64,000 nt of DNA from JAGVIE01 sp964520905 (GTDB lineage: Bacteria; Bacteroidota; Ignavibacteria; UBA10030; SZUA-254): NCBI GenBank assembly GCA_964520905.1, contig CAZFQL010000003.1:124001-188000 (forward strand), in the 5' to 3' direction. Below the pieces are notes generated by a model. It made no database searches, had not been told where the DNA came from, and worked only from the letters and a program-made list of their open reading frames with translations. Shown here piece after piece: positions 8,754 through 17,838 of this stretch. Both the position numbers and the translations under genes were made by a program. Each line of letters starts with the position of its first letter. The stretch's first letter is position 1.

Positions 8754-9740
8754 ATGACAGATATTAAATTACTCAACGAAAAAATTCAGCGCGAGAGCGC
8801 ATTCGTCGATATACTTCAAATGGAAGTCGGCAAAGTAATCATCGGGCAAAAGTATATGATCGAGCGGTTGCTCATCGGACTTCTCTCCAACGGTCACGTG
8901 CTGTTGGAAGGCGTGCCGGGACTTGCTAAAACACTTTCCATCAAAACGCTTGCGTCGTCTATTCAAGCCAAGTTCCAGCGCATCCAATTTACTCCCGATC
9001 TTCTTCCTGCCGATGTGATAGGAACGATGATCTTCAATCAGAAGAATGCCGAGTTCACGGTTCGCAAAGGTCCTATCTTTGCAAACTTCATCCTCGCGGA
9101 TGAAATCAACCGTGCGCCTGCAAAAGTGCAAAGCGCATTGCTTGAGGCAATGCAGGAAAGGCAGATAACAATTGGCGAGAACACATTCAAGCTTGATGAG
9201 CCGTTCCTTGTGCTCGCAACTCAAAATCCTATTGAGCAGGAGGGAACGTATCCGCTACCAGAAGCGCAGGTAGATCGCTTCATGCTCAAAATAAAAATTG
9301 ATTATCCGAATCGTGATGAAGAACGGTTAATCATGCGCCAGAATATTGCCGATACACAACCACAGGTAAAATCAGTTGTTAATCCTGCCGATATTCTGAA
9401 AGCGCGCGCGGTTGTTCAGCAAGTATATATGGACGAGAAAATCGAACGGTACATACTCGATATCGTTTTCGCCACAAGGAAACCGAAAGATTTTAAATTA
9501 GAGAAACTTACCAATCTTATCAGCTACGGTGCGTCACCCCGCGCCAGCATCAACCTTGCGCTTGGCGCGAAAGCATTTGCCTTCATCAAGCGGCGTGGAT
9601 ATGTTATACCTGAAGATGTCCGCGCGGTTTGTCACGATGTTCTTCGTCATCGTATCGCGGTTACATATGAAGCAGAAGCAGAAAATGTAACATCGGAAAA
9701 TATTGTGGATGATATATTAAACACTATCGAAGTTCCTTAG
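8754..9740 (+). CDS. moxR: MoxR-family AAA+ ATPase
   Basis: This is a MoxR-type AAA+ ATPase, a chaperone-like protein thought to act with neighbouring VWA-domain proteins. Walker A is 'GVPGLAKT' (53-60), Walker B 'FILADEINR' (112-120), and sensor 1 lies in 'VLATQNPIEQEGTYPLPEAQ'. The C-terminal lid domain follows. The length of 328 residues is typical. It is the first gene of the Bat operon, with DUF58 following after 5 bases, the conserved Bacteroidota order. Confidence 0.95.
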   Translation: MTDIKLLNEKIQRESAFVDILQMEVGKVIIGQKYMIERLLIGLLSNGHVLLEGVPGLAKTLSIKTLASSIQAKFQRIQFTPDLLPADVIGTMIFNQKNAEFTVRKGPIFANFILADEINRAPAKVQSALLEAMQERQITIGENTFKLDEPFLVLATQNPIEQEGTYPLPEAQVDRFMLKIKIDYPNRDEERLIMRQNIADTQPQVKSVVNPADILKARAVVQQVYMDEKIERYILDIVFATRKPKDFKLEKLTNLISYGASPRASINLALGAKAFAFIKRRGYVIPEDVRAVCHDVLRHRIAVTYEAEAENVTSENIVDDILNTIEVP

Positions 9741-9745
9741 TCTTC

Positions 9746-10621
9746 ATGGATACCACTGAATTAATAAAGAAAGTCCGAAAGATCGAGATCCGAACAAAAG
9801 GTTTGGTAAATCAAATCTTTTCAGGTGAATACCATAGTGTATTCAAAGGGAGAGGTATGTCTTTCAGCGAGGTGCGTGAATATCAGTTCGGGGATGATAT
9901 ACGCACTATAGACTGGAACGTGTCGGCACGTTTCAATCATCCATATGTGAAGATATACGAAGAAGAGCGCGAGCTTACCGTGATGTTGGTTGTCGATGTA
10001 AGCGGCTCGGGTGAGTTTGGAACTGTCCATCAAATGAAGAAAGATATCACCGCAGAGCTTTGTGCAGTGCTTGCATTCTCCGCGCTTCAAAACAACGATA
10101 AGGTTGGAGTAATTTTCTTCAGTGATGTCATAGAAAAATTTATTCCGCCCAAAAAAGGCAGAACGCATATACTGAGGATTGTACGGGAGCTTCTCGATTT
10201 TCAACCCGCTCATCGAGGCACAAAAATCTCCGAGGGTTTACGGTACCTAACTAGCGCAATCAAGAAAAGAAGCATCGCCTTCTTAATTTCAGATTTTATT
10301 GATGAAGGATATAACGATGCGCTCAAAATTGCCGCGCGCAAACATGATCTTATCGGCGTCAGATTGTTCGATCCCCGTGAATCAAATATGGCGCGCGTTG
10401 GATTGATGCGGGTTGTTGATGCTGAGACCGGCGAGCCGGTCTGGGTAGATACATCCGATCGCAGGGTTATTCAGAGATATGAAAGATGGTGGAGTGATCG
10501 TCAGGAAGAACGCATTAAACTATTTCGCCGCAGCGGTGTGGACGGAATCGATATTCGTATCGATCAATCTTACATCAACCCGCTGATGAATTTCTTCAGG
10601 GCAAGGGAGAAAAGATGGTAG
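9746..10621 (+). CDS. DUF58 / VWA-like protein of the Bat operon
   Basis: The DUF58 signature 'REYQFGDDIRTIDWNVSAR' is at residues 44-62, and a VWA-like metal site 'DVSGSGE' at 84-90. DUF58 proteins regularly sit beside MoxR ATPases and are thought to be their VWA-type partner. No signal peptide or membrane segment is visible, so it is probably cytoplasmic. It is separated by 5 bases from moxR. A repeat element follows immediately after the stop. Confidence 0.93.
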   Translation: MDTTELIKKVRKIEIRTKGLVNQIFSGEYHSVFKGRGMSFSEVREYQFGDDIRTIDWNVSARFNHPYVKIYEEERELTVMLVVDVSGSGEFGTVHQMKKDITAELCAVLAFSALQNNDKVGVIFFSDVIEKFIPPKKGRTHILRIVRELLDFQPAHRGTKISEGLRYLTSAIKKRSIAFLISDFIDEGYNDALKIAARKHDLIGVRLFDPRESNMARVGLMRVVDAETGEPVWVDTSDRRVIQRYERWWSDRQEERIKLFRRSGVDGIDIRIDQSYINPLMNFFRAREKRW

Positions 10622-10815
10622 TTAAAATCCGAAATCCTAAACGCTAAATCCTAAACAAATTCGAAATATAAAATTCAAATGTTAAAAATATCAAATATTA
10701 AAAGTCAAAATTCTAAATTACCGACATTTAGAATTTGGAATTTTAGAGATTTGGAATTGTTTCGAGTTTCTCAGCCGAAGGCTGATGCGCCTCTGGCGCA
10801 GATATTCGTATTTAG
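10622..10815 (+). repeat. Interspersed repeat with double hairpin, inside the Bat operon
   Basis: An AT-rich tract of repeated AAATCCTAAA-like and AATTCTAAA-like words is followed by two perfect adjacent hairpins: TCAGCC-gaa-GGCTGA (10771-10785) and TGCGCC-tct-GGCGCA (10786-10800), then a further TTTAGGATTT word. A second copy in the opposite orientation lies at about 45595-45650. It occupies the gap between DUF58 and the next Bat gene and overlaps the apparent 5' end of that gene's frame. Confidence 0.7.
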
Positions 10816-11761
10816 GATTTTATTGCTTGTTAGTTTGCTAATTCCTTTAAGTCAGTTCTCTTACTCTCAGGATGTAAGAGCTACGGCAAAAGTTGATTCC
10901 AACCATATCATGATCGGCGATTGGTTCAAGCTTCATCTTGAGATTGAGCACCCGAACAATGTCACTGTTACTATTCCAACATTACCCGATTCGTTAGAGG
11001 GTTTCGAAATCATCAAGCGCGAACAGCTTTCATCGAAACAGATCGATCAACGAACGTTACAAACACAGGATTTCATTGTAACATCATTTGATTCCGGAAT
11101 GCACATCGTTCCATCGATACCGATTCAATACCAGCGTGCAGGTGATACGACTAAATACATTGTAGAAACTTCTCCTATCCCAATTACCGTGGTAACAGTT
11201 GCGGTTGATACTTCACAAGATATAAAAGATGTAAAGCCGCCGCTCTCAGTTCCAATCACCTTTGCCGATATGTTGCCGTATCTTCTTGTGCTTGTTGGGA
11301 TTGCGGGCGTGATATGGCTTGTCCGTTATATTCTTAGGAAACGTAAACGCGGTGAGCCGTTGATTCCAGAAGCTCCGGCACGACCTGCGAACGAAATCGC
11401 TTTTGAAGCACTCCGTTCGCTCGAATCTGAAAAACTGTGGCAACGTGGAAAAGTGAAAGATTTTCATTCTCTACTTACGGACATTGTTCGACTATATATA
11501 GAACACCGGTTTAAAATTTTAGCGATGGAATCGACTTCGGATGAAATATTAGATGCATTTGGGAACGAAACTATTGCCAAAGAATCCAAAGATGATCTGA
11601 AGGAAATGCTTTATCGTGCTGATTTGGTGAAGTTCGCGAAATTCCAGACTGTAGCAGAAGAGAACGAAAAGAGTATGTTACTGGGGTACAAGTTCGTGGA
11701 AAAAACCTGGAAGGATCCTGATCCGGTTCCGATAAAAATGGAGCAAGAGGTAGCCACATGA
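10679..11761 (+). CDS. BatD-like membrane protein (N-terminus repeat-derived)
   Basis: This is a periplasmic beta-domain plus membrane-helix protein of the Bat operon, related to BatD/DUF4381. From about residue 47 the order is: a signal-peptide-like stretch ('LLLVSLLIPLSQFSYSQ'), an Ig-like beta domain (about 65-190), a transmembrane helix (about 195-218, 'LPYLLVLVGIAGVIWLV') and a cytoplasmic helical tail ('LLTDIVRLYIEHRF'). Residues 1-45 are translated from the interspersed repeat, so this start is doubtful. TTG codons at 10823 or 10835 are alternatives that would begin within the signal peptide. The stop overlaps batA (ATGA). Confidence 0.8.
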   Translation: MLKISNIKSQNSKLPTFRIWNFRDLELFRVSQPKADAPLAQIFVFRILLLVSLLIPLSQFSYSQDVRATAKVDSNHIMIGDWFKLHLEIEHPNNVTVTIPTLPDSLEGFEIIKREQLSSKQIDQRTLQTQDFIVTSFDSGMHIVPSIPIQYQRAGDTTKYIVETSPIPITVVTVAVDTSQDIKDVKPPLSVPITFADMLPYLLVLVGIAGVIWLVRYILRKRKRGEPLIPEAPARPANEIAFEALRSLESEKLWQRGKVKDFHSLLTDIVRLYIEHRFKILAMESTSDEILDAFGNETIAKESKDDLKEMLYRADLVKFAKFQTVAEENEKSMLLGYKFVEKTWKDPDPVPIKMEQEVAT

Positions 11762-12741
11762 CGTTCGCCAACCCGGAATATTTCTACTTGCTTCTCTTCC
11801 TGCCGTTAATGATTTACTGGTACTGGAAAAAACAAAAACAGCAATTAGTGGAATTACAGGTATCAACCGTAAAAGCGTTCCAATCCGTTCCAAGAAGCTG
11901 GCGCCAGCGTTTTCGCCATATTTTATTTTTATTCAGAATTTTGACTGTTGTCTTTCTAACGGTCGCTATTGCAAGACCGCAATCGACATCGAAAGGTGAA
12001 AATGTTTCGACGGAAGGAATAGATATTGTATTGGTCAACGATATCTCGGGAAGTATGCTGGCGGAAGATTTTCGACCCAACCGCATCGAAGCTGCCAAGA
12101 GAACGGCGATGGAATTCATAGACGGACGCCCGACAGATAGAATCGGTCTTGTTGTTTTTTCGGGCGAAAGTTTTACCCAATGTCCGCTTACTCTCGACCA
12201 CGGTGTTATAAAGAATCTATTATCTGAAATTAAAAGCGGAATGATTAAAGATGGCACCGCAATTGGGATGGGATTAGCCACCGCGGTCAGCCGGCTTAAA
12301 GATAGTAAAGCAAAAAGCAAGGTTATTGTTCTCCTGACAGATGGAATAAATAACCAAGGGTTTATTGATCCGCTCACTGCGGCTGGGATAGCACAGCAGT
12401 TTGGCGTACGGGTTTATACAATAGGAGTGGGAACCATCGGAATGGCGCCATATCCTGTTCAGACACCGTTCGGTACACAATATCAAAACGTTCCGGTTGA
12501 GATTGATGAAAAATTACTACAGCAAATTGCCGATCAGACAGGCGGCAAGTATTACCGCGCCACGGATAATAAAAAATTAAAAGCTATCTATGATGAAATT
12601 GATCGACTTGAAAAAACTAAAATCGAAGTGACCCAATTCCGACGGCATAAAGAAGAATATTACACAGCGGCAATGTTTGCAGGGTTGTTGTTATTATTAG
12701 AATTAGTTTTCTCTCAAACAATTCTCAGGAAGATACCTTGA
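11758..12741 (+). CDS. batA: BatA, membrane VWA-domain protein
   Basis: An N-terminal membrane segment pair (about residues 5-22 and 55-72) frames a short cytoplasmic loop. A VWA domain follows with an intact MIDAS metal site 'NDISGSM' (94-100), plus 'GTAIGMGLATA' and 'LLTDGINNQG'. A final transmembrane helix is near 300-320. Bat proteins are associated with oxygen or stress tolerance in Bacteroides; the molecular role is unsettled. It overlaps both neighbours by four bases, so the operon is tightly coupled. Confidence 0.92.
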   Translation: MTFANPEYFYLLLFLPLMIYWYWKKQKQQLVELQVSTVKAFQSVPRSWRQRFRHILFLFRILTVVFLTVAIARPQSTSKGENVSTEGIDIVLVNDISGSMLAEDFRPNRIEAAKRTAMEFIDGRPTDRIGLVVFSGESFTQCPLTLDHGVIKNLLSEIKSGMIKDGTAIGMGLATAVSRLKDSKAKSKVIVLLTDGINNQGFIDPLTAAGIAQQFGVRVYTIGVGTIGMAPYPVQTPFGTQYQNVPVEIDEKLLQQIADQTGGKYYRATDNKKLKAIYDEIDRLEKTKIEVTQFRRHKEEYYTAAMFAGLLLLLELVFSQTILRKIP

Positions 12742-13775
12742 TCAGATTCGCCCATACAGGATATCTCTTCGCGCTCGCACTTTTACCGGTGATGCTTATT
12801 CTGTTCTATTGGTCACTGAGAATACGGAAGAAAAATTTAGAACGATTCGGCAATCCATCATTACTGGATAATCTGATGCCGGCTATGAGCAGGTACAAAA
12901 AGTCGATAAAGTTTTTTGCAGCTTTTGCCGCGTTAGCTTTCTTAATTCTCGGTATCGCTAATCCTCAAATCGGTACGAAGATGGAAGAAGTAAAGCGTGA
13001 AGGAGTCGATATCATCATCGCACTCGATGTTTCCAACAGTATGAAAGCTGAAGACATCAAACCGAATCGTTTAGAGAGCGCTAAACAGGAGATCTCTCGG
13101 ATGATTGATAAGTTTCAAAATGATCGACTCGGTTTGATCGTGTTTGCCGGTGATAGTTATTTGCAACTGCCGTTAACAATGGATTATTCCGCTGCGCGGC
13201 TTATTCTCAGTACGATTGATGTCGATATAGTACCAATTCCCGGAACCGCAATAGGCACGGCAATCAATCTTGCAATGAAATCATTCGCGGCAGGCGAGAA
13301 GAAACATAAAGTAATCATCATCATATCAGATGGTGAAAATCATGAAGATGATGCTGTCTCCGCAGCTAAGGAAGCGTACGCAGAAGGCGCTGTAGTTCAT
13401 ACCGTCGGTATGGGTTCACAGGAAGGTGTGCCGATTCCCGTATATGAGGGATCGGTGCAAGCCGGATACAAAAAAGATTCCGATGGTAAAACGGTTGTTA
13501 CAAAACTTGATGAACAGGGAATGCGCCAGATCGCGGAAGCCGGAGGTGGAATGTACATCAGGGCTACGACTCAGCAGGACGAACTCGATGAAGTATTCAA
13601 GGCGGTGCAGACTATGGAAAAAAAAGAGTTCGGAGCGAAAATATTTACCGAGTATGAAGACCGGTTTCAGTATTTTCTCGGAGTCGCTTTTATTTTATTG
13701 GTGTTTGAATTTTTCATCTCTGAACGGAAAAATCGCTGGCTTGCAAAGATAAATTTTTTCAAGGAACGAAGATGA
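12738..13775 (+). CDS. batB: BatB, membrane VWA-domain protein
   Basis: The architecture matches batA: membrane helices (about 8-26 and 57-73), a VWA domain with MIDAS 'DVSNSM' (97-102), 'GTAIGTAINLA' and 'IISDGENHED', then a C-terminal helix ('FLGVAFILLVFEFFI'). The start is a TTG at 12738 overlapping the batA stop (TTGA); this start gives the expected BatB N-terminus. The gene lies third from last before the TPR protein BatC, as in Bacteroidota operons. Confidence 0.92.
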   Translation: MIRFAHTGYLFALALLPVMLILFYWSLRIRKKNLERFGNPSLLDNLMPAMSRYKKSIKFFAAFAALAFLILGIANPQIGTKMEEVKREGVDIIIALDVSNSMKAEDIKPNRLESAKQEISRMIDKFQNDRLGLIVFAGDSYLQLPLTMDYSAARLILSTIDVDIVPIPGTAIGTAINLAMKSFAAGEKKHKVIIIISDGENHEDDAVSAAKEAYAEGAVVHTVGMGSQEGVPIPVYEGSVQAGYKKDSDGKTVVTKLDEQGMRQIAEAGGGMYIRATTQQDELDEVFKAVQTMEKKEFGAKIFTEYEDRFQYFLGVAFILLVFEFFISERKNRWLAKINFFKERR

Positions 13776-14476
13776 AAATATTTCTTACATTAATGATGGT
13801 AATTTTTTGCAGGATATTAGCAAGCGGACAATCGGATCGGTCTTTCATTCGGGATGGAAATCAGTTGTATAAAAAAGAAAAATTCTCCGATGCAGAAGTC
13901 AATTACCGCAAAGCTCTGGAGAAAAACAAAGAACTCAAGCAAGCTCCTTTCAATCTGGGCGACGCTTTGTATAAGCAGGAGCGTTACGGTGAAGCGGCTG
14001 AACAATACCGCATCGCTGCTGAGAAACAAAAAGACGGAGCAACTAAAGCGCAGGCGCTTCATAATCTGGGCAATGCTTTATTGAAAGAACAAAAATTTCC
14101 GGAAAGCATCGCGGCATACAAGGATGCCCTGAAGGTTAATCCGAAAGATACTGATACAAAGTATAACCTTGAGTACGCAAGAAGGATGCTTCAAAAACAA
14201 CAACAGCAGCAGCGGCAACAAAAGCAGGATCAGAAGAAGGATCAGAAACAGGACAAAAAAGAGCAACAAAAACAGGATCAACAAAAACAAGATCAACAGC
14301 AACAAAAGGATAAGCAAGAACAGCAAAAGCAGCAGCAAGCCCAGCAGAAAAAACAGCAGATATCAAAAGAAGATGCCGAGAGAATTTTGGAGGCATTGAA
14401 AAATGAAGAGAAAGATGTCCAGAAAAAATTGAAGAAAAAAGCTCCCGCTAGAATTCGTGTAGAGAAGGATTGGTAA
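13772..14476 (+). CDS. batC: BatC, TPR protein with Gln/Lys-rich tail
   Basis: A signal peptide (1-20) is followed by about three TPR units (about 25-140; 'AEVNYRKALEKNKELKQAPF', 'LHNLGNALLKEQKFPESIAA'), then a highly charged Gln/Lys tail (about 140-200) encoded by CAA/CAG/AAG runs, and a short conserved end. BatC is the scaffold TPR protein of the Bat set. The trinucleotide-rich tract (14190-14350) could change length by slippage. It overlaps batB by four bases. Confidence 0.9.
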   Translation: MKIFLTLMMVIFCRILASGQSDRSFIRDGNQLYKKEKFSDAEVNYRKALEKNKELKQAPFNLGDALYKQERYGEAAEQYRIAAEKQKDGATKAQALHNLGNALLKEQKFPESIAAYKDALKVNPKDTDTKYNLEYARRMLQKQQQQQRQQKQDQKKDQKQDKKEQQKQDQQKQDQQQQKDKQEQQKQQQAQQKKQQISKEDAERILEALKNEEKDVQKKLKKKAPARIRVEKDW

Positions 14477-14563
14477 TAGAAAATGAACGATATGCAATGT
14501 GAGATATGAGCGTTGAACAAAGAAACAAAAAACAAATGACCAATAACAACTAACAACTGACAA
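14477..14563 (+). repeat. Short AT-rich interspersed repeat between batC and batD
   Basis: This gap consists of repeated words related to AACAACTAACAACTGACAAATGACAA. It is compositionally unlike the neighbouring genes and resembles a second class of interspersed repeat. It interrupts an otherwise tightly overlapping operon, as the 10622-10815 element does upstream. Only this one copy is visible in the window. Confidence 0.45.
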
Positions 14564-16402
14564 ATGACAAGTAATAAGTACATACAAAAATTCGGATTAA
14601 TTTTCGTGCTCTATTTTACAGTTGTTATACCCGCCGTTGCTCAAGATGCTTCCTTCACGTCGTCGGTTGATAAGAATCGCATAGCAATGGGTGAACAATT
14701 TGAGATTACCTTTATGCTGAGTGGGTCGAGCGGGGGTAGTAATTTCCGTCCGCCGGCATTCAACGATTTTTTGACTCTATCTGGTCCTAATCAATCGACG
14801 AACATGCAATTCATCAATGGAGCGACGTCGATGTCGGTCTCATACACTTATATTCTTCAGCCGAGGGCAGAAGGAAAGTTTGTCATTGCGCCGGCATTCA
14901 TCACTCACAATAATAAACAACTCCAAACACAACCGATCACTATCGAGGTTACGAAAGGTGCGCCGCCGCAGAAACAGCAATCGAAACAATCGCAGCAAGA
15001 TACCGATATCGGGAAACAAATCGGGGATAATCTGTTCTTGAAAGTTGTCGTCGATAAAGCACGTGTATATCAAGGCGAGCAGATCACTGCAACATACAAA
15101 ATTTTCACCCGTGTAAATGTTGTTAATTATAATTTGACCAAAATGCCTTCGATAACCGGATTCTGGAGTGAAGAGCTCGAGATCCCAAAACAAATCCAGT
15201 TATCCAACGAAGTTGTTAACGGTAAACAATACCGTGTAGGTATTCTAAAAAAGGTAGCCCTTTTTCCGCAGCGCAGTGGAACTCTCACGCTTGATCCCAT
15301 GGAGGTCGAGTGCGCGGTGCAAGTTCAATCTCGGCGGCGTTCGAACGATGTCTTCGATCAATTTTTTAACGATCCATTCTTCGGGAATGTCACGAACGTC
15401 AATTATAAAGTCGGAAGCCAACCCGTAAATATAATTGTTCTGCCGTTGCCATCAACCGACATACCCCAAGCGTTCAGCGGCGCAGTTGGAAAGTATTCCA
15501 TGGAAGTATGGTTGGATAAAAAAGAAACGAAGACAAACGAACCCGTTACATTGAAAGTGAAAATTTCGGGCCGAGGAAATCTTAAGCTCCTTGAGGCGCC
15601 GCAGGTTAACGTTTCGCCGGATATTGAGAAATATGATCCGAAGATTTCGGATAATGTTACAAAAGAAAACGATCGGATAGCCGGAAGCAGAACGTTCGAG
15701 TATCTCCTGATTCCCCGACATCCCGGCGAGCAGAAGATACCTTCTTTCCAGTTTTCATACTTCGATGTTGAAAAGAAAAATTACGTCTCACAGAACAGTC
15801 AGGAATTCACGGTATCAGTCGATAAAGGTTCCGAGACCAACCAGACTTATGCAGTAGGTATTAGTAAGGAAGATGTAAAACTTCTCGGCGAAGATATTAG
15901 ATTTATTAAGAGCGGAAATGTCTCCTATCATAGAAGAGGCGAAGCGTTTGCCGGCTCTGTGATATTCTTAATCTTATCGGTAAGTCCGGTGATCGCATTC
16001 ATCGGTTTTATTTTTTATGCGAGGCGGCGCGAAAAATTGATGGGTAATCTTATGCTTGTCAGGAATCGCAAAGCAAGGAAAGTTGCCCAAAAACGTTTGT
16101 CCGATGCAAAAAAATTTCTTGATGTGAAAAAGAAAGAAGAATTCTACACAGAGATATCGCGCGCCCTCTGGGGATACATTGGCGACAAGCTTGGCATACC
16201 GCCGGCAGATCTCTCGATAGATTTAATCAGCAGTTCGCTTGAAAGCAAGAAGTTATCCGCCGATGTGATAGCCAAGTTAGTTTCTACGATCGAATCGTGC
16301 GAGTTTGCCCGGTTCGCACCCGCATCCGATTCCGTTGCAATGGATAATGTTTACAGGGAAACTGTCGAACTTATTTCGGCTATCGAGGAGAAACTCCGAT
16401 GA
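14564..16402 (+). CDS. batD: BatD, aerotolerance-type membrane protein
   Basis: A signal peptide (about 1-28, ending 'AVAQ') precedes three Ig-like beta domains (about 30-460) containing the family pattern 'MGEQFEITFMLSGSSGG...FRPPAF'. A transmembrane helix (about 470-490) and a cytoplasmic helical tail ('FYTEISRALWGYIGDKLGIP') follow. The length of 612 residues is typical for BatD. The tail resembles that of the shorter BatD-like protein at 10679, so the operon carries two related proteins. The stop overlaps batE (ATGA). Confidence 0.92.
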   Translation: MTSNKYIQKFGLIFVLYFTVVIPAVAQDASFTSSVDKNRIAMGEQFEITFMLSGSSGGSNFRPPAFNDFLTLSGPNQSTNMQFINGATSMSVSYTYILQPRAEGKFVIAPAFITHNNKQLQTQPITIEVTKGAPPQKQQSKQSQQDTDIGKQIGDNLFLKVVVDKARVYQGEQITATYKIFTRVNVVNYNLTKMPSITGFWSEELEIPKQIQLSNEVVNGKQYRVGILKKVALFPQRSGTLTLDPMEVECAVQVQSRRRSNDVFDQFFNDPFFGNVTNVNYKVGSQPVNIIVLPLPSTDIPQAFSGAVGKYSMEVWLDKKETKTNEPVTLKVKISGRGNLKLLEAPQVNVSPDIEKYDPKISDNVTKENDRIAGSRTFEYLLIPRHPGEQKIPSFQFSYFDVEKKNYVSQNSQEFTVSVDKGSETNQTYAVGISKEDVKLLGEDIRFIKSGNVSYHRRGEAFAGSVIFLILSVSPVIAFIGFIFYARRREKLMGNLMLVRNRKARKVAQKRLSDAKKFLDVKKKEEFYTEISRALWGYIGDKLGIPPADLSIDLISSSLESKKLSADVIAKLVSTIESCEFARFAPASDSVAMDNVYRETVELISAIEEKLR

Positions 16403-17151
16403 AATTGATATTAACATTGTTCAGTTTATTCCTGATATCTTTTGGATTTGCCCAGGAGTCTGCTCTTCAATTCGAGCAAGCGAATCAGTCTTATAGAAAC
16501 GGCGATTATCAAAAGGCGATTCAGATGTATGAACAGGTAATAAAGAATGGCTATTCGAGTCCGGCTTTGTATTATAACCTCGGTAATTCTTACTTCAAAA
16601 TTCAAAATGTGCCTGCCGCAATTCTTAGCTTTGAAAGAGCTAAACGCATCAACCCAAATGACGATGATATAAATTATAATCTTAGACTTGCGAATCTCAG
16701 GGTGATTGACAAGGTCGAGCCAATTCCCAGATTATTCTTCATCGCTTGGTGGCAGTCGTTCATTAATCTGTTTTCGTCTGAAGGATGGGCTATAGCCGGA
16801 ATCATCGGACTATGGCTTGCGGCGATAAGTGCCGCATATATTTTCGTGTTACGCAGTTCGGTTTTTCAGCGGACCGCATTTCTGGTAAGTATATTTGTGT
16901 TTCTTATCAGTATTCTGTCATTCATCGGTATGTATCAGAGAATTCATTATGAGCAAAACGAATCAACAGGAATAATATTTTCGGCGACCGTTTCAGTGAA
17001 AAGCGCACCCGATGCTCAAAGCACAGATCTCTTCGTTCTTCATGAAGGAGTGAAAGTGGAATTCCTTGACACAGTGGGCGAGTGGAAAAAAATCCGTCTT
17101 GCCGATGGGAAAGTCGGATGGCTTTCAAGCAAGGATATTCAAACAATATGA
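16399..17151 (+). CDS. batE: BatE, TPR and SH3-like membrane protein
   Basis: A signal peptide (1-18, 'LISFGFAQ') is followed by TPR units (about 20-95, 'YYNLGNSYFKIQNVPAAILSF'), two transmembrane helices (about 118-145 and 155-172) and a C-terminal bacterial SH3-like domain ('VKSAPDAQSTDLFVLHEGVKVE'). This order is typical of BatE. It is the last gene of the Bat operon; 204 bases follow before the polysaccharide locus. Confidence 0.9.
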   Translation: MKLILTLFSLFLISFGFAQESALQFEQANQSYRNGDYQKAIQMYEQVIKNGYSSPALYYNLGNSYFKIQNVPAAILSFERAKRINPNDDDINYNLRLANLRVIDKVEPIPRLFFIAWWQSFINLFSSEGWAIAGIIGLWLAAISAAYIFVLRSSVFQRTAFLVSIFVFLISILSFIGMYQRIHYEQNESTGIIFSATVSVKSAPDAQSTDLFVLHEGVKVEFLDTVGEWKKIRLADGKVGWLSSKDIQTI

Positions 17152-17293
17152 CAGTGTTCCAAAATCGTTTTTATCTAACTTATATTCGGTCGACAAAAAA
17201 GGTAGAACTAACCCTCCAATTTGCTATAATCGAATAGTCTTCAATGTCCTTCATTTGAAGCTGAAGAATAATCTCTGTATTTATTTCATTTTA

Positions 17294-17324
17294 TTGACTT
17301 TAGAGGGTCAATTTCGTAATTTTA
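17294..17324 (+). promoter_or_regulatory. Putative promoter of the polysaccharide locus
   Basis: TTGACT (17294-17299), 17 bases, TAATTT (17317-17322) fits sigma-70. The same bases read TTG, 20 bases, TAATTTTA, close to the Bacteroidota TAnnTTTG rule. It overlaps a small inverted repeat, ATTGAC (17293-17298) with GTCAAT (17307-17312), which could be an operator. The first gene of the locus starts 32 bases downstream. Confidence 0.5.
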
Positions 17325-17355
17325 AAGCGTTCATTTATACACTAACAGGGATATA

Positions 17356-17838
17356 ATGTTTAAAAACGGCGATATTCGTGATGTTGTAGTTAAACAGTTG
17401 AAAAGATATTCAGATCAACGCGGTTGGTTGATAGAATTATTTCGGAAGGATGAATTGGAAACGGTTTATTATCCGGCGATGAGTTATATTTCTATGACAG
17501 ATCCCGGTATTGCACGCGGACCGCATGAGCATGTAGATCAAGCGGATCTGTTCGGATTTATCGGACCCTCAACTTTTGAAGTTTATCTTTGGGATAACAG
17601 AAAAGATTCTCCGACTTACATGAATAAACTGATCGTAAAAGCCGGTGAGGCTGATCCGGTGGCAATTTTAATTCCGCCGGGGGTTGTTCATGCGTATAAG
17701 AACATCGGTAATGTCGTAGGGATGGTTGTAAATTTTCCTAACCGGCTTTTCATGGGTAAGAATCGGCAGGATAAAGTTGATGAAATCCGGCATGAGAACG
17801 ATCCGAATACGATTTATAAAATGGATAAAACTGAATGA
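17356..17838 (+). CDS. RmlC-like cupin, dTDP-sugar epimerase family
   Basis: This is a cupin of the dTDP-4-dehydrorhamnose 3,5-epimerase fold (160 residues; RmlC is about 180). It has 'RGWLIELFR' near the start, 'ARGPHEHVDQADLF' where RmlC has its catalytic 'RGLHYQ' motif, and 'ILIPPGVVHAYKNIG' as the second cupin motif. The altered active-site loop (RGPHEH) and short C-terminus mean it could be a ketoisomerase or a 3- or 5-specific epimerase rather than true RmlC. It overlaps rfbB by four bases, so its substrate is probably the dTDP-4-keto-6-deoxyglucose that RfbB makes. Confidence 0.75.
   Translation: MFKNGDIRDVVVKQLKRYSDQRGWLIELFRKDELETVYYPAMSYISMTDPGIARGPHEHVDQADLFGFIGPSTFEVYLWDNRKDSPTYMNKLIVKAGEADPVAILIPPGVVHAYKNIGNVVGMVVNFPNRLFMGKNRQDKVDEIRHENDPNTIYKMDKTE

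Noticed and set aside
14078..14396. Leucine- or valine-rich minus-strand frames opposite batC
   Set aside because: They are the complement of the CAA/CAG-rich Gln/Lys tract and look like membrane proteins only because of that composition.
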